A stretch of DNA of 64,000 nt, taken from DTU052 sp050951725. GTDB taxonomy: Bacteria > Bacillota > Syntrophomonadia > Syntrophomonadales > DTU052. The notes beneath the pieces are model-generated. The model was not told the origin of the DNA. It did not search any database and was given only the letters and a program-made list of their open reading frames with translations. Positions within the stretch are counted from its first letter, which is position 1, and every line of letters starts with the position of its first letter. Below, in pieces: positions 19,896 through 28,444 of the stretch. Position numbers and translations under genes: made by a program. The DNA is taken from contig JBMNJO010000024.1 in assembly GCA_050951725.1 (NCBI GenBank), positions 248,001 through 312,000 of the forward strand, given 5' to 3'.

Positions 19896-20273
19896 ATGGG
19901 ACACAGAGTACTGGTAGTAGATGATCAAAAAGGAGTTCGTCGTTTATTGGAGGAGCTATTCAAAAAAGAAGGCTATGAGGTTAATGTAGCGGTCGATGGA
20001 AAAGATAGTGTAGAGAAGGTCAAAGCATACCCGCCTGATATTGTACTAATGGATATGAAAATGCCCAACATGAATGGTCTGGAGGCCTCACAGGAGATTA
20101 TAAAGTATGATCAGACGATACCCATCATAATGATGACCGCTTATGGGGAGATGGAGGTTGTCCAGAAGGCCCTGGAAGTTGGGGTGAAAAAGTATATCAC
20201 AAAGCCTTTTGACATAATAGACTTGAGGAATATGGTCAAGGAAGTCCTAGAGAGCAAAGTATTGTTTGATTAA
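19896..20273 (+). CDS. spo0F: Spo0F-like sporulation response regulator
   Basis: A 125-residue receiver domain with no output domain. It has the acidic pair Asp9-Asp10, the phosphorylation site Asp53 in MDMKMPN, the Thr in MMTAYGE and the Lys in ITKPFD. Spo0F relays phosphate from sensor kinases to Spo0B and then Spo0A. Length and the location directly before fba match spo0F in Firmicutes. The start ATG 19896 lies after GGAGG with normal spacing. Confidence 0.9.
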   Translation: MGHRVLVVDDQKGVRRLLEELFKKEGYEVNVAVDGKDSVEKVKAYPPDIVLMDMKMPNMNGLEASQEIIKYDQTIPIIMMTAYGEMEVVQKALEVGVKKYITKPFDIIDLRNMVKEVLESKVLFD

Positions 20274-20318
20274 TAAGGCATCGCAGGCAGGATTTAAAAA
20301 GTATAACACAAATTTATT

Positions 20319-20327
20319 TGGTATAAT
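20319..20327 (+). promoter_or_regulatory. Extended -10 promoter candidate for fba
   Basis: TGGTATAAT gives a perfect -10 hexamer (20322-20327) with the extended TGN element. No good -35 is visible 16-18 bases upstream, as is usual for extended -10 promoters. The fba start is 132 bases downstream. Confidence 0.5.
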
Positions 20328-20458
20328 AGATTTCGGGGATTCCAGGGAAGGTTAACAGACAAGAGATCACGGTTTAGTGGCAGGATGCTGATGGAACAGG
20401 CATTAACGCTCAGTAGGCTGATTTTATCTGACATCCAGAGCCGAAAGGGAGGATAACA

Positions 20459-21307
20459 ATGGCATTGGTACCAATGACAGAACTGTTGGCGAAAGCAGAA
20501 GCCGGAGGATATGCGGTCGGGGCTTTCAACGCCAACAATATGGAAATAGTTCAGGCTATTGCCATGGCCGCTGAAAAGGAACAAGCCCCGGTTATAATGC
20601 AGGCCAGTCAGGGGGCGATAAAGTATGCAGGTCTGGAGTACATAATCGGCCTGGTCAAAATAGCTGCCGATAGTACCCGGATTCCTATAGCCCTGCACCT
20701 GGATCATGGAACCAGTTTCGAGCAGGTGGTAAGGTGCATCCGGGGAGGGTTTAGTTCGGTTATGTTCGATGGCTCTCAGCTGCCTTTGGAGGAGAACATC
20801 CGTATAACCAACAAGGTTCTTGACCTGGCCCGTCCTATTGGCGTTTCAGTGGAGGCTGAGCTGGGCAAAATAGGCGGAACTGAGGACGATATCAGCGTAG
20901 AAGAAAGCCTCTACACTGATCCCCGTGAGGCTGAGGTTTTTGTAAAAGAGACCGGAGTGGATGCACTGGCGATAGCTATTGGCACTGCTCACGGACAGTA
21001 TAAAGGTGAACCCAAATTGGATTTTGAACGACTGGAGAAGATCAGAAAACTGGTTAACATACCTATTGTTCTGCACGGCTCCTCCGGTGTTCCTGATGCA
21101 GCAATAACCAAAGCCATCAGCATGGGGATAAGAAAGGTTAATATTGATACTAATATTCGTGAGGCTTTCGTGGCCCGGGTGAGACAGGAGGTTGACAAGA
21201 ACCCCAATGAAATTGACCCGCGCAAGCTTCTGGGACCGGGCCGGGATGCGGCCGTGGAACTGATCAGAGAAAAAATAAGACTGTTTGGCAGTTCCGGAAA
21301 GGCTTAG
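20459..21307 (+). CDS. fba: Class II fructose-bisphosphate aldolase
   Basis: A 282-residue zinc aldolase interconverting fructose-1,6-bisphosphate and DHAP plus glyceraldehyde-3-phosphate. Visible motifs are the zinc-binding HLDHG, the VSVEAELGKIGG loop, GTAHG and LHGSSGV, then NIDTNIR near the end. Start ATG 20459 follows GGGAGG. It stands in the conserved order spo0F-fba-fsa-glpX, which groups glycolytic and gluconeogenic C3/C6 steps. Confidence 0.96.
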   Translation: MALVPMTELLAKAEAGGYAVGAFNANNMEIVQAIAMAAEKEQAPVIMQASQGAIKYAGLEYIIGLVKIAADSTRIPIALHLDHGTSFEQVVRCIRGGFSSVMFDGSQLPLEENIRITNKVLDLARPIGVSVEAELGKIGGTEDDISVEESLYTDPREAEVFVKETGVDALAIAIGTAHGQYKGEPKLDFERLEKIRKLVNIPIVLHGSSGVPDAAITKAISMGIRKVNIDTNIREAFVARVRQEVDKNPNEIDPRKLLGPGRDAAVELIREKIRLFGSSGKA

Positions 21308-21368
21308 TGCGGAACGAGCCCATCTATTAACGGTCCCGCGGGCAGTAACTTACCTTTGGAATAGAAGC

Positions 21369-21390
21369 CAGGGTTGTTTTTATAACCCTG
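21369..21390 (+). terminator. Hairpin after fba, no T-run
   Basis: A 7-bp stem CAGGGTT / AACCCTG with an 8-base T-rich loop between fba and fsa. It lacks a 3' T-run, so it may be an mRNA end-stabilising or attenuating hairpin rather than a full terminator. Confidence 0.35.
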
Positions 21391-21430
21391 ATCGCAGTTC
21401 AAAAATCTTGACCAAACCACAGGAGGTTAC

Positions 21431-22075
21431 ATGAAAATATTCATAGACTCAGCTAACATCGATGAGATCCGGGAAATCAATGAACTTGGGTTTTTGGCAG
21501 GGGTTACAACCAATCCAAGTCTGGTCGCCAAGGAAAACGGTGATTTTCACCAGATGGTACAAAAAATTTGTGACATTGTAGATGGACCGGTCAATGCGGA
21601 ACCTCTGGGAGTCACTTTTGATGAGATGATTACCGAAGGCCAGGCATTGGCGAAACTCCACCCCAACATAGTGGTCAAGATACCATTGTGTGAGGATGGA
21701 TTAAAGGCCATAAGTTATCTGGCCAAGCAGGGCATCAGAACCAATGCCACCCTTGTTTTTTCCGCCAATCAGGCTCTGCTGGCTGCAAGGGCCGGAGCCA
21801 GCTATATCAGCCCGTTTGTAGGCCGGGTTGATGATATAGGAAATGATGGCTTGCATGTTTTGACCGAGATACTCATGATTCTGGACCAGTATGCAGTGGA
21901 GACCGAGGTTATAGCCGCCAGTATCAGACATCCGATGCATGTGACAGAGGCAGCGAAGATTGGTGCGCACATTGCGACTATACCTTACAAGGTAATAAAA
22001 GCGATGATCAAGCATCCCTTGACTGACTTGGGGATTGCCAGATTTGTTGAGGACGGAAGGAAGCTACACGGGTAA
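21431..22075 (+). CDS. Fructose-6-phosphate aldolase / transaldolase-like protein
   Basis: A 214-residue protein of the short transaldolase (TalC/FSA) group. The N-terminal FIDSANIDEIREINELGFLAGVTTNPSL is diagnostic. The Schiff-base lysine is in NIVVKIPLCEDGLKA (about residue 83), and YISPFVGRVDDIG follows. It may work as transaldolase in the pentose phosphate path or as fructose-6-phosphate aldolase; sequence alone does not settle this. Start ATG 21431 follows AGGAGG. Confidence 0.92.
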   Translation: MKIFIDSANIDEIREINELGFLAGVTTNPSLVAKENGDFHQMVQKICDIVDGPVNAEPLGVTFDEMITEGQALAKLHPNIVVKIPLCEDGLKAISYLAKQGIRTNATLVFSANQALLAARAGASYISPFVGRVDDIGNDGLHVLTEILMILDQYAVETEVIAASIRHPMHVTEAAKIGAHIATIPYKVIKAMIKHPLTDLGIARFVEDGRKLHG

Positions 22076-22096
22076 TAGTTGATTGGAGTGTTTTCT

Positions 22097-23083
22097 TTGG
22101 TGGAGAGGGAATTAGCACTGGAGTTGGCCAGGGTTACGGAAGCGGCGGCCCTGACAGCGGCTCGCTGGATGGGTCGTGGGAATAAAGAAGCTGCTGATGA
22201 GGCGGCAGTGAGCGCTATGCGCACTATGTTTGACACAGTTCAGATGGATGGAATCGTCGTTATCGGAGAAGGGGAGATGGACGAGGCCCCTATGCTCTAC
22301 ATCGGCGAAAGACTGGGGATGGGCGTTCCTCCTCTGGTAGATATTGCTGTTGATCCCCTGGAAGGAACTAATATAGTCGCAAAAGGAGCAACTGGGGCCC
22401 TGGCTGTTTTGGCGGTTGCTCCTCGTGGATCCCTACTGCATGCCCCTGACATGTATATGGACAAGATCGCTGTTGGTCCGGAGTGCAAAGGAAGAGTTAG
22501 TCTGGATCTTCCGGTCAAAGAGAACCTTAATGAAGTTGCCAGGGCACTTGGTAAGTCAATCCGGGAAGTAACCGTGGTAATCCTGGACCGGCCCCGGCAT
22601 GAAGAATTGATCGAAGAGGTCAGGAGTACCGGCTGTCGTATCAGGCTGATTACTGATGGCGATGTTTCCCCCGCAGTAGCTGCGGCTTATGAGGATTCCG
22701 GGGTGGATATACTTCTGGGGATCGGAGGTGCACCAGAAGGGGTGATATCGGCCGCTGCCCTGCGCTGTATGGGAGGAGACTTTCAAGGGAGACTCTGGCC
22801 TGAGGATGAAGCGGAGATAGAGCGAGCTCGATCCATGGGTATAAAAGATATAAACCAGTTGCTGACTATTGAGGATCTGGTTAAGTCAGAGGATGTCTTT
22901 TTTTCGGCCACCGGTATTACCGATGGCGACCTTCTTAAGGGAGTTCGGTTTATTTCCAGAAGAGCCATAACCTATACCCTGGTGATGAGAGGTACTTCAG
23001 GAACTATCAGGCATATTCGAGCTACGCATCAGCTTGATAAAAAACCTCTTTTTAGGGATAATAGGATTAAGATGCGCTTGTAA
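22097..23083 (+). CDS. glpX: Class II fructose-1,6-bisphosphatase
   Basis: A 328-residue GlpX enzyme that dephosphorylates fructose-1,6-bisphosphate in gluconeogenesis. Motifs are ARVTEAAALTAARWMGRG, GEGEMDEAPMLYIGE (metal ligands) and DPLEGTN. An upstream in-frame TTG at 22079 exists. The family normally begins M-x-R-x-L-x-x-E-L, and TGGAG at 22084-22088 is well placed for TTG 22097 (or GTG 22100), so I use 22097. Confidence 0.93.
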   Translation: MVERELALELARVTEAAALTAARWMGRGNKEAADEAAVSAMRTMFDTVQMDGIVVIGEGEMDEAPMLYIGERLGMGVPPLVDIAVDPLEGTNIVAKGATGALAVLAVAPRGSLLHAPDMYMDKIAVGPECKGRVSLDLPVKENLNEVARALGKSIREVTVVILDRPRHEELIEEVRSTGCRIRLITDGDVSPAVAAAYEDSGVDILLGIGGAPEGVISAAALRCMGGDFQGRLWPEDEAEIERARSMGIKDINQLLTIEDLVKSEDVFFSATGITDGDLLKGVRFISRRAITYTLVMRGTSGTIRHIRATHQLDKKPLFRDNRIKMRL

Positions 23084-23571
23084 GCTTTAAAAGGAGAAAT
23101 CATCCATAAGAATCTACATGAAGGATTCGCCAATTGACTCTTGCAGTTGCTCAAAAGAATCATTTGGGCAGCTGCATGGGTACCACTTTGGTTCATGTAC
23201 CAACTTCTATCCGACCTATGGTTTTGGCATACCTTATTGAAAACGTTTACCATGCCTTTATAACCCGTACCAGTATAGTTGGGAGTATTGTTGGTGAGAA
23301 TCTATTCAGAATTAATTTATCCTGTCTAAATCAATATTTGTGAAATGTCGACGGCCTCATTTGACCTATTACCCCCATAGATTTGTATCTGATCTGATGT
23401 TCGGTGTCTTTTGGTGCCCCTGAAACAGTATGAGCGTCAATCTTTCCATACGAAAGTATAATAGATACCTTCATGATCAGCGACTATTGATTTCTATTGC
23501 AGTATCACCTGTTTCAGCTTGGAAAAGAACGGGTTATAAACAATCTCGCACGTAGAGAGGAGGAAGCTTAC
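23084..23571 (+). other. 488-base intergenic region upstream of rho
   Basis: No gene is supported; short open frames here lack ribosome sites and similarity. Near its 3' end, TATAAT occurs at 23457-23462, about 110 bases before rho, with only a weak -35. A short CTTTC-CATAC-GAAAG hairpin overlaps it. Rho genes are often autoregulated through long leaders, so the length may be meaningful, but no structure is demonstrated. Confidence 0.4.
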
Positions 23572-24828
23572 TTGAACCTGGCGGACCTGGAGAATAAAAC
23601 ACTGGTGGAGCTTTACCAGATTGCCAAAGAATTGAACCTGGTCGGTTTTTACAAGCTCCGAAAAAAGGAATTGGTTTTCGAGATAATGAAAACCCTCACT
23701 CACTCGAACGAACTGTTATCGGCTTCGGGAGTTCTGGAGGTACTACCTGACGGATACGGCTTTCTTAGACCCTTCGCCTATGTTCCCAGTCAAGACGACA
23801 TCTATGTTTCACCTTCCCAGATTCGTAAGTTTGACCTGAAAACCGGTGACAAGGTTGCCGGGCAGGTAAGACCACCCAAGGATAATGAACGGTTTTTTGC
23901 CCTGCTTAAAGTAGAAACTGTTAACGGCTTTCCACCGGAAGAGGCATCCCGACGAATTCATTTTGATTCACTAACCCCATTGCATCCCAATGAGAGATTC
24001 CATCTGGAAACGGTTTCGAGCGACCTGGGGACTCGTATGATCGATCTGGTTTCTCCTGTGGGTAAGGGTCAGCGGGGATTGATCGTAGCTCCGCCCAAAG
24101 CTGGGAAGACGGTTCTGCTGCAGAAGATTGCAAATGCGATAACCAAGAATCATCCTGAGGTGGAATTGATGATTCTGCTCATTGATGAAAGACCTGAAGA
24201 GGTGACCGATATGCAGCGGTCAGTTAAGGCGGAGGTTACCGGTTCAACCTTCGATGAGCCTCCGGAAAATCACGTCAAGGTGGCAGACATGGTTCTGGAG
24301 AGAGCCAAACGGTTGGTGGAACACAAACAGGATGTAGTAATCCTGTTGGACAGTCTGACCCGGTTAGCCAGGGCTCATAACCTGGTGGTGCCGCAGAGTG
24401 GCCGGACGCTATCCGGAGGTCTGGACCCGGCGGCCCTGCATAAGCCCAAGCGATTCTTTGGCGCGGCTCGTAATATCGAGGAAGGCGGAAGTCTTACTAT
24501 ATTGGCAACTGCGTTGGTGGAGACCGGGTCAAGGATGGATGACGTGATATTTGAAGAATTCAAAGGTACCGGCAATTGGGAACTGGTCCTGGACCGCCGC
24601 TTATCCGAGAGAAGGATTTTCCCGGCCATAGACCTAAAGCGTTCCGGCACCAGGAAAGAAGAACTCCTGATGACCAAAGAGGAATTGGAACTGAACTGGA
24701 ACCTGCGACGGATGTTTGGCAACTATCAGACGGTGGAGACTATGGAGGTCATGACCGAGACCCTTCGCAAAACAAAGTCCAACCGGGATCTGTTGAGGGT
24801 GGCACCTATTGTATTCTCTGAGAAATAA
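23572..24828 (+). CDS. rho: Transcription termination factor Rho
   Basis: A 418-residue hexameric RNA helicase. The N-terminal Rho-N helix bundle (NLADLENKTLVELYQIAKELNL) is followed by a cold-shock-like RNA-binding domain (GVLEVLPDGYGFLR). The ATPase then has Walker A PPKAGKT and Walker B LILLIDERPEE. An upstream in-frame start at 23497 would add 25 residues with no family counterpart. TTG 23572, 9 bases after GAGAGGAGG, fits both the family and the ribosome site. Confidence 0.96.
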   Translation: MNLADLENKTLVELYQIAKELNLVGFYKLRKKELVFEIMKTLTHSNELLSASGVLEVLPDGYGFLRPFAYVPSQDDIYVSPSQIRKFDLKTGDKVAGQVRPPKDNERFFALLKVETVNGFPPEEASRRIHFDSLTPLHPNERFHLETVSSDLGTRMIDLVSPVGKGQRGLIVAPPKAGKTVLLQKIANAITKNHPEVELMILLIDERPEEVTDMQRSVKAEVTGSTFDEPPENHVKVADMVLERAKRLVEHKQDVVILLDSLTRLARAHNLVVPQSGRTLSGGLDPAALHKPKRFFGAARNIEEGGSLTILATALVETGSRMDDVIFEEFKGTGNWELVLDRRLSERRIFPAIDLKRSGTRKEELLMTKEELELNWNLRRMFGNYQTVETMEVMTETLRKTKSNRDLLRVAPIVFSEK

Positions 24829-24863
24829 TCGGGAATAAACGAATATAAGGCATCTGCCTGGGC

Positions 24864-24892
24864 AAAAATAGGGGTAATTGACCCTTATTTTT
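24864..24892 (+). terminator. Terminator after rho
   Basis: A 12-bp stem AAAAATAGGGGT / ACCCTTATTTTT (one G-T pair) with loop AATTG, 36 bases after the rho stop. Confidence 0.75.
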
Positions 24893-24909
24893 GTTTGAAG
24901 GTGGGAAAT

Positions 24910-25755
24910 ATGGCAAAAAGGACCATGGCTTTGGTGTTGCTGGTCACGTTGGCTCTGACGAGCTGGCCGTTACCCGCAAGTGCGGGATGGTCTCGGGATG
25001 GTTTTACACCCTGTATGTTATCAGTAGCCAGTGACAGCCTGGTTAGAAAATACCTGGTTAAAAAAGGCGACACGGTCTGGGAGATAGCCCGGGATTCGAA
25101 CACAGACGTGGATTTAATACTGGCAATGAATAACCTTACCAGGACCAGCGTTATCCAGGAAGGACAGTACCTGGACATACCAGGAGACAGACAAAGGCTG
25201 TACCGGGTAAAGTCAGGGGATAGCCTGTGGCGAATCGCCCGGATGTATCAGGTCAGTGTCAGTCAATTGACCGCAGCCAACAAGGAAATAAAGGATCCCT
25301 CCAAGCTGCGCATTGGACAGATGATAAATATCCCCTCCCAGGTCAATATGACTACTGCCACAGCTGCGCAACCATCCCGGAGCATAAACAGCCTCTTTGC
25401 CTGGCCGGTATTCGGAAAAATCAGCTCTGGTTATGGTTGGAGGAAGGGAGAGTTCCATCACGGACTGGACATTGCCTGTCCGGTAGGTACTCCGATCCGG
25501 GCAGCCGCGGCCGGTAGAGTTACCTTTGTCGGCAACCGATCGGTTTACGGCAAGACGGTGGTTGTCCAGCATGCCAATGGTGCCGAAACCCTGTACGCTC
25601 ACACTTCAAGTAACCTGGTCAAAGTGGGGCAGCAGGTGAAAAAGGGGCAGGTTATTGCGTTGGTCGGGGTAACCGGACGAACTACAGGACCACATCTGCA
25701 TTTCCAGATAAACTACAACGACAAGACGCTGAACCCCCTGGAATACTTAAGGTAA
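24910..25755 (+). CDS. Exported LysM + M23 peptidase (cell-wall endopeptidase)
   Basis: A 281-residue exported protein. The signal peptide is MAKRTMALVLLVTLALTSWP, with cleavage near ASA/GWS. Two LysM peptidoglycan-binding domains follow (YLVKKGDTVWEIARDSN... and YRVKSGDSLWRIARMY...). The C-terminal M23 metallopeptidase has zinc ligands in HHGLDIA and HLHFQ. It probably cuts peptide cross-links during growth or sporulation. ATG 24910 is preferred to TTG 24895 because GAAGGTGGG precedes it. The gene sits between the rho terminator and its own terminator, so it is monocistronic. Confidence 0.93.
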   Translation: MAKRTMALVLLVTLALTSWPLPASAGWSRDGFTPCMLSVASDSLVRKYLVKKGDTVWEIARDSNTDVDLILAMNNLTRTSVIQEGQYLDIPGDRQRLYRVKSGDSLWRIARMYQVSVSQLTAANKEIKDPSKLRIGQMINIPSQVNMTTATAAQPSRSINSLFAWPVFGKISSGYGWRKGEFHHGLDIACPVGTPIRAAAAGRVTFVGNRSVYGKTVVVQHANGAETLYAHTSSNLVKVGQQVKKGQVIALVGVTGRTTGPHLHFQINYNDKTLNPLEYLR

Positions 25756-25779
25756 GCTGACTATACAAACGTAGGATAC

Positions 25780-25820
25780 ACAAGTCCTCCGGTTTCCTTA
25801 ATCGGGGGACTTGTTGTATT
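25780..25820 (+). terminator. Terminator after the LysM/M23 gene
   Basis: A 12-bp stem ACAAGTCCTCCG / CGGGGGACTTGT with one G-T pair, an 11-base loop, then TGTATT. Confidence 0.75.
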
Positions 25821-25921
25821 ATAAGAGCCATAATGTTGAGACCAAACTTATCTACCAGTGTTAATAAAACCGGTTTTGGCCTGGCCGGGTGGAATTCTAT
25901 ACCGCATTGGGGGAGGACACG

Positions 25922-27169
25922 TTGTTCAGCACTTTGTATTCAGATAAAAACGGCTCGCTCTTCGAGGATGAACGCCTTGGTTTTTTGGGAAGGAGCGGGC
26001 AGCAGTGGATTGAAGCGGAGGAGAGGGATTTTATCCCCCTGCCGGAAGGCTCTTCTCTGGTTATGATGCCCGGTCATTTTCCAGTAGGGGTCGATTCAGA
26101 GTCTATGGTGAGTTGTCGTGAAGAGACTCCTCATGGAGCTGCAGCGGTGGTCATGGCCTGCCTTTTGCCCCAGGGCTTCACCCGGACCCTGTTGCCAGCC
26201 ACGGCTGCGCCCCGGAATACTGCAGAGATACCCATCCTTGGTTATACAGCTGTTGCCGGCCAGCGCGGAGAAGTGATGGCAGCGGCGATACCCACTGATG
26301 AACACCGCAAATGGCATCCTGTACATTACAATACCCCGGATTTGGAACAGATTGTTCAGTCCCGGCTGGACCAGTTTCCCGGGAATCGTATTCTGCGCCA
26401 GCTGGCTCACTGCAGTCTGCACTATTCATGTTTTACCGCACAGAACATCTTTTATCAGAGATGGGAGGGAGGTATACCTACTACTGCAGCCTGCAATGCC
26501 CGGTGTTTAGGGTGTATTTCGGAGGGGCATACCTCAGTATCCTCACCTCAAGAGCGTTTGGGGTTCAAACCGAATATCGGGGAAATTGTGGAGGTAGCCT
26601 TGCCCCATCTGGAAAGGGCTGCCGAAGGAATAATCAGTTTTGGCCAGGGGTGTGAAGGTGACCCGGTGCTTAATGCGGACTTGATCGCTTCAGCGATTGA
26701 GACTATGAGGAAAAAGACTGATCGGGGTTGTATTAACGTTAACACCAATGCCGGTTATGCTGCAGGGGTAAAAAAACTGGTGGATGCCGGACTGGATGCC
26801 ATCAGGGTTACCATGCTGTCAGCCTCTGAGAAGGATTATCTGACCTATCACCGGCCAATGAATTACGGTTTTCAGGATGTGGTTGACTCTATATCTTACG
26901 CTCATGCTAACGGGGTTTGCGTCTCGCTTAATCTTTTAACCATACCGGGCTTTACCGATTCCGAGGAACAGATCGAAGAGGTTATTCGGCTGGTCCACAA
27001 GACGGGAGTTCCGATGATTCAGCTGAGGAACCTCAACATCGACCCTGATATGTTCTTTGCCACACTGCCCCCACGTTCTGAAGCCATTGGAGTAAGGCAG
27101 ATGATAGAGGTCTTCAGACAGGAAGGGATCCGGGTAGCGTCTTATACCCATCCCGCCCGCCGGAGATAG
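25922..27169 (+). CDS. Radical SAM protein of unknown function
   Basis: A 415-residue protein with the 4Fe-4S radical SAM motif CNARCLGC (CxxxCxxC, near base 26490) located about 190 residues into the protein. The long N-terminal domain before it is unrecognised. After the cluster come barrel elements, including ISFGQGCEGDP, INVNTNAGYAAGVKKLVDAGLDAIRV and VSLNLLTIPGFTDSEEQI, which resemble radical SAM activating-type enzymes. No SPASM-like C-terminal cysteines are visible. TTG 25922 with GGGGGAGG upstream is a better start than GTG 25889, which has no ribosome site. Substrate unknown. Confidence 0.85.
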   Translation: MFSTLYSDKNGSLFEDERLGFLGRSGQQWIEAEERDFIPLPEGSSLVMMPGHFPVGVDSESMVSCREETPHGAAAVVMACLLPQGFTRTLLPATAAPRNTAEIPILGYTAVAGQRGEVMAAAIPTDEHRKWHPVHYNTPDLEQIVQSRLDQFPGNRILRQLAHCSLHYSCFTAQNIFYQRWEGGIPTTAACNARCLGCISEGHTSVSSPQERLGFKPNIGEIVEVALPHLERAAEGIISFGQGCEGDPVLNADLIASAIETMRKKTDRGCINVNTNAGYAAGVKKLVDAGLDAIRVTMLSASEKDYLTYHRPMNYGFQDVVDSISYAHANGVCVSLNLLTIPGFTDSEEQIEEVIRLVHKTGVPMIQLRNLNIDPDMFFATLPPRSEAIGVRQMIEVFRQEGIRVASYTHPARRR

Positions 27170-27175
27170 TGCATC

Positions 27176-27208
27176 ATTGCATCATGGGGACTGTCCCCAT
27201 GATGCAAT
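27176..27208. repeat. REP-like perfect palindrome
   Basis: Two 15-base arms, ATTGCATCATGGGGA and TCCCCATGATGCAAT, are perfect inverted copies with a CTG loop. There is no T-run on either side, so it is unlikely to be a simple terminator. The GGGGAC...GTCCCC core recurs in the element at 43141-43229. Confidence 0.6.
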
Positions 27209-27238
27209 ATATCCTCTGGTTGGTGCGGGTGCATAATC

Positions 27239-27267
27239 TTGTATTTTAAATGTTAAATTGATATAAT
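27239..27267 (+). promoter_or_regulatory. Sigma-A promoter of rpmE
   Basis: TTGTAT (27239-27244), a 17-base spacer, then TATAAT (27262-27267). The rpmE start is 39 bases downstream of the -10 box. Confidence 0.65.
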
Positions 27268-27306
27268 AATCCTCGCGGCAAAAGAGGATAGGAAGAGGTG
27301 AGAACC

Positions 27307-27510
27307 GTGAAAGAAAAAATACATCCCGAATACTTTCGCACTACGGTGACCTGCGCTTGTGGTAACAGCTTTGAGACTGGGTCTACCAAAGAGAATCTCA
27401 AGGTGGAGATCTGTTCCAAATGTCACCCGTTTTACACCGGGAGCAGGTCAAGATTAGTAGACAAAGGTGGTAGGGTCGAAACTTTCAAGAGGAAGTACGG
27501 GCTGAAATAA
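27307..27510 (+). CDS. rpmE: 50S ribosomal protein L31, zinc-binding type
   Basis: A 67-residue ribosomal protein. It keeps the zinc ligands (TCACGNSF and CSKCHPFYTG) and is therefore the C+ form. The family begins MKEKIHPxY, so I choose GTG 27307; an in-frame GTG at 27298 overlaps the ribosome site. Own promoter upstream and terminator immediately downstream. Confidence 0.95.
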   Translation: MKEKIHPEYFRTTVTCACGNSFETGSTKENLKVEICSKCHPFYTGSRSRLVDKGGRVETFKRKYGLK

Positions 27511-27540
27511 AAATAGCAGAGATTACTCTGCTATTTTTCT
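27509..27540 (+). terminator. Terminator after rpmE
   Basis: A perfect 13-bp stem AAAAATAGCAGAG / CTCTGCTATTTTT with loop ATTA, starting in the rpmE stop codon. Confidence 0.85.
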
Positions 27541-27553
27541 TAGGGGAGATAAT

Positions 27554-28420
27554 ATGGGGAACAATTTCCAATATGGCGGCCAGGCTGTGATCGAGGGAGT
27601 AATGATGAGGGGTCCGAATTCCATGGCGATTGCGGTTCGTAAGCCGGATGGTGAAATTGTGGTTGAGACCAGGCCCCAACAGCTCCTTTGGAAGAAACAC
27701 CCGGTTTTAGGGTGGCCATTAATCCGCGGCAGCGTGGTGTTGATAGACTCACTGATGATCGGAATGCGAGGTCTTAACAGGTCCGCAATTCTGGCGGGTG
27801 AAGAAGAGGAGCAGCTTACAACTGCCGAGGTATTCTGGACTGGTGTCATCGCAGCCATACTGGCGATAGCCTTGTTTGTGGCCTTCCCCACAGGGGTCGT
27901 ACATTTTACCCGGGATTTTATCGGCGGGGTTTGGGCTCAGAATCTGGTAGAAGGCATACTTCGCATCCTTGTATTTCTTGCCTATGTTGTAGCCATATCT
28001 CATATGCAAGAGATAAAGAGGGTATTTATGTATCACGGGGCTGAGCACAAGGCGGTTCATACTTTGGAGGCCGGGCACCAGCTCAGTGTAGAAAATGCCC
28101 GCAGCCAATCAACTTTGCACCCGCGTTGCGGAACCAGCTTCCTGTTGATAGTAATGGTACTGTCAATACTTGTATTCACGGGACTGGGGGAGGGGCCGCT
28201 CTGGTGGCGGGTGGTTTCCCGGGTAGCAGTATTTCCGGTAGTAGCCGGCCTTGGTTATGAGTTGATAAAACTGACCAGTCGTTACGCAAACCAGGGATGG
28301 GCCAAATGCCTGATGGCACCGGGTTTGTGGCTGCAGAAGCTAACCACCGGGGAACCTGATGAGGCGCAGATGGAGGTTGCCCTACGGGCATTACAGGCGG
28401 TAGTGCCGACCAATAGTTAA
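27554..28420 (+). CDS. DUF1385 membrane protein (YqhQ-like)
   Basis: A 288-residue protein of the DUF1385 family. The N-terminal signature is YGGQAVIEGVMMRGP. A hydrophobic segment (FWTGVIAAILAIALFVAF) follows, then the conserved YHGAEHKAVHTLEAG and HPRCGTSFLLIVM with more membrane helices. The conserved His, Glu and Cys residues suggest a metal site. Function unknown. It lies between rpmE and prfA, a conserved Clostridia position. Start ATG 27554 follows AGGGGAG. Confidence 0.9.
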   Translation: MGNNFQYGGQAVIEGVMMRGPNSMAIAVRKPDGEIVVETRPQQLLWKKHPVLGWPLIRGSVVLIDSLMIGMRGLNRSAILAGEEEEQLTTAEVFWTGVIAAILAIALFVAFPTGVVHFTRDFIGGVWAQNLVEGILRILVFLAYVVAISHMQEIKRVFMYHGAEHKAVHTLEAGHQLSVENARSQSTLHPRCGTSFLLIVMVLSILVFTGLGEGPLWWRVVSRVAVFPVVAGLGYELIKLTSRYANQGWAKCLMAPGLWLQKLTTGEPDEAQMEVALRALQAVVPTNS

Positions 28421-28444
28421 GTGATAGACGAGGGATGATCATGC

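Noticed and set aside
23134..23343. 69-codon frame between glpX and rho
   Set aside because: No ribosome site, low-quality composition and no recognisable similarity.
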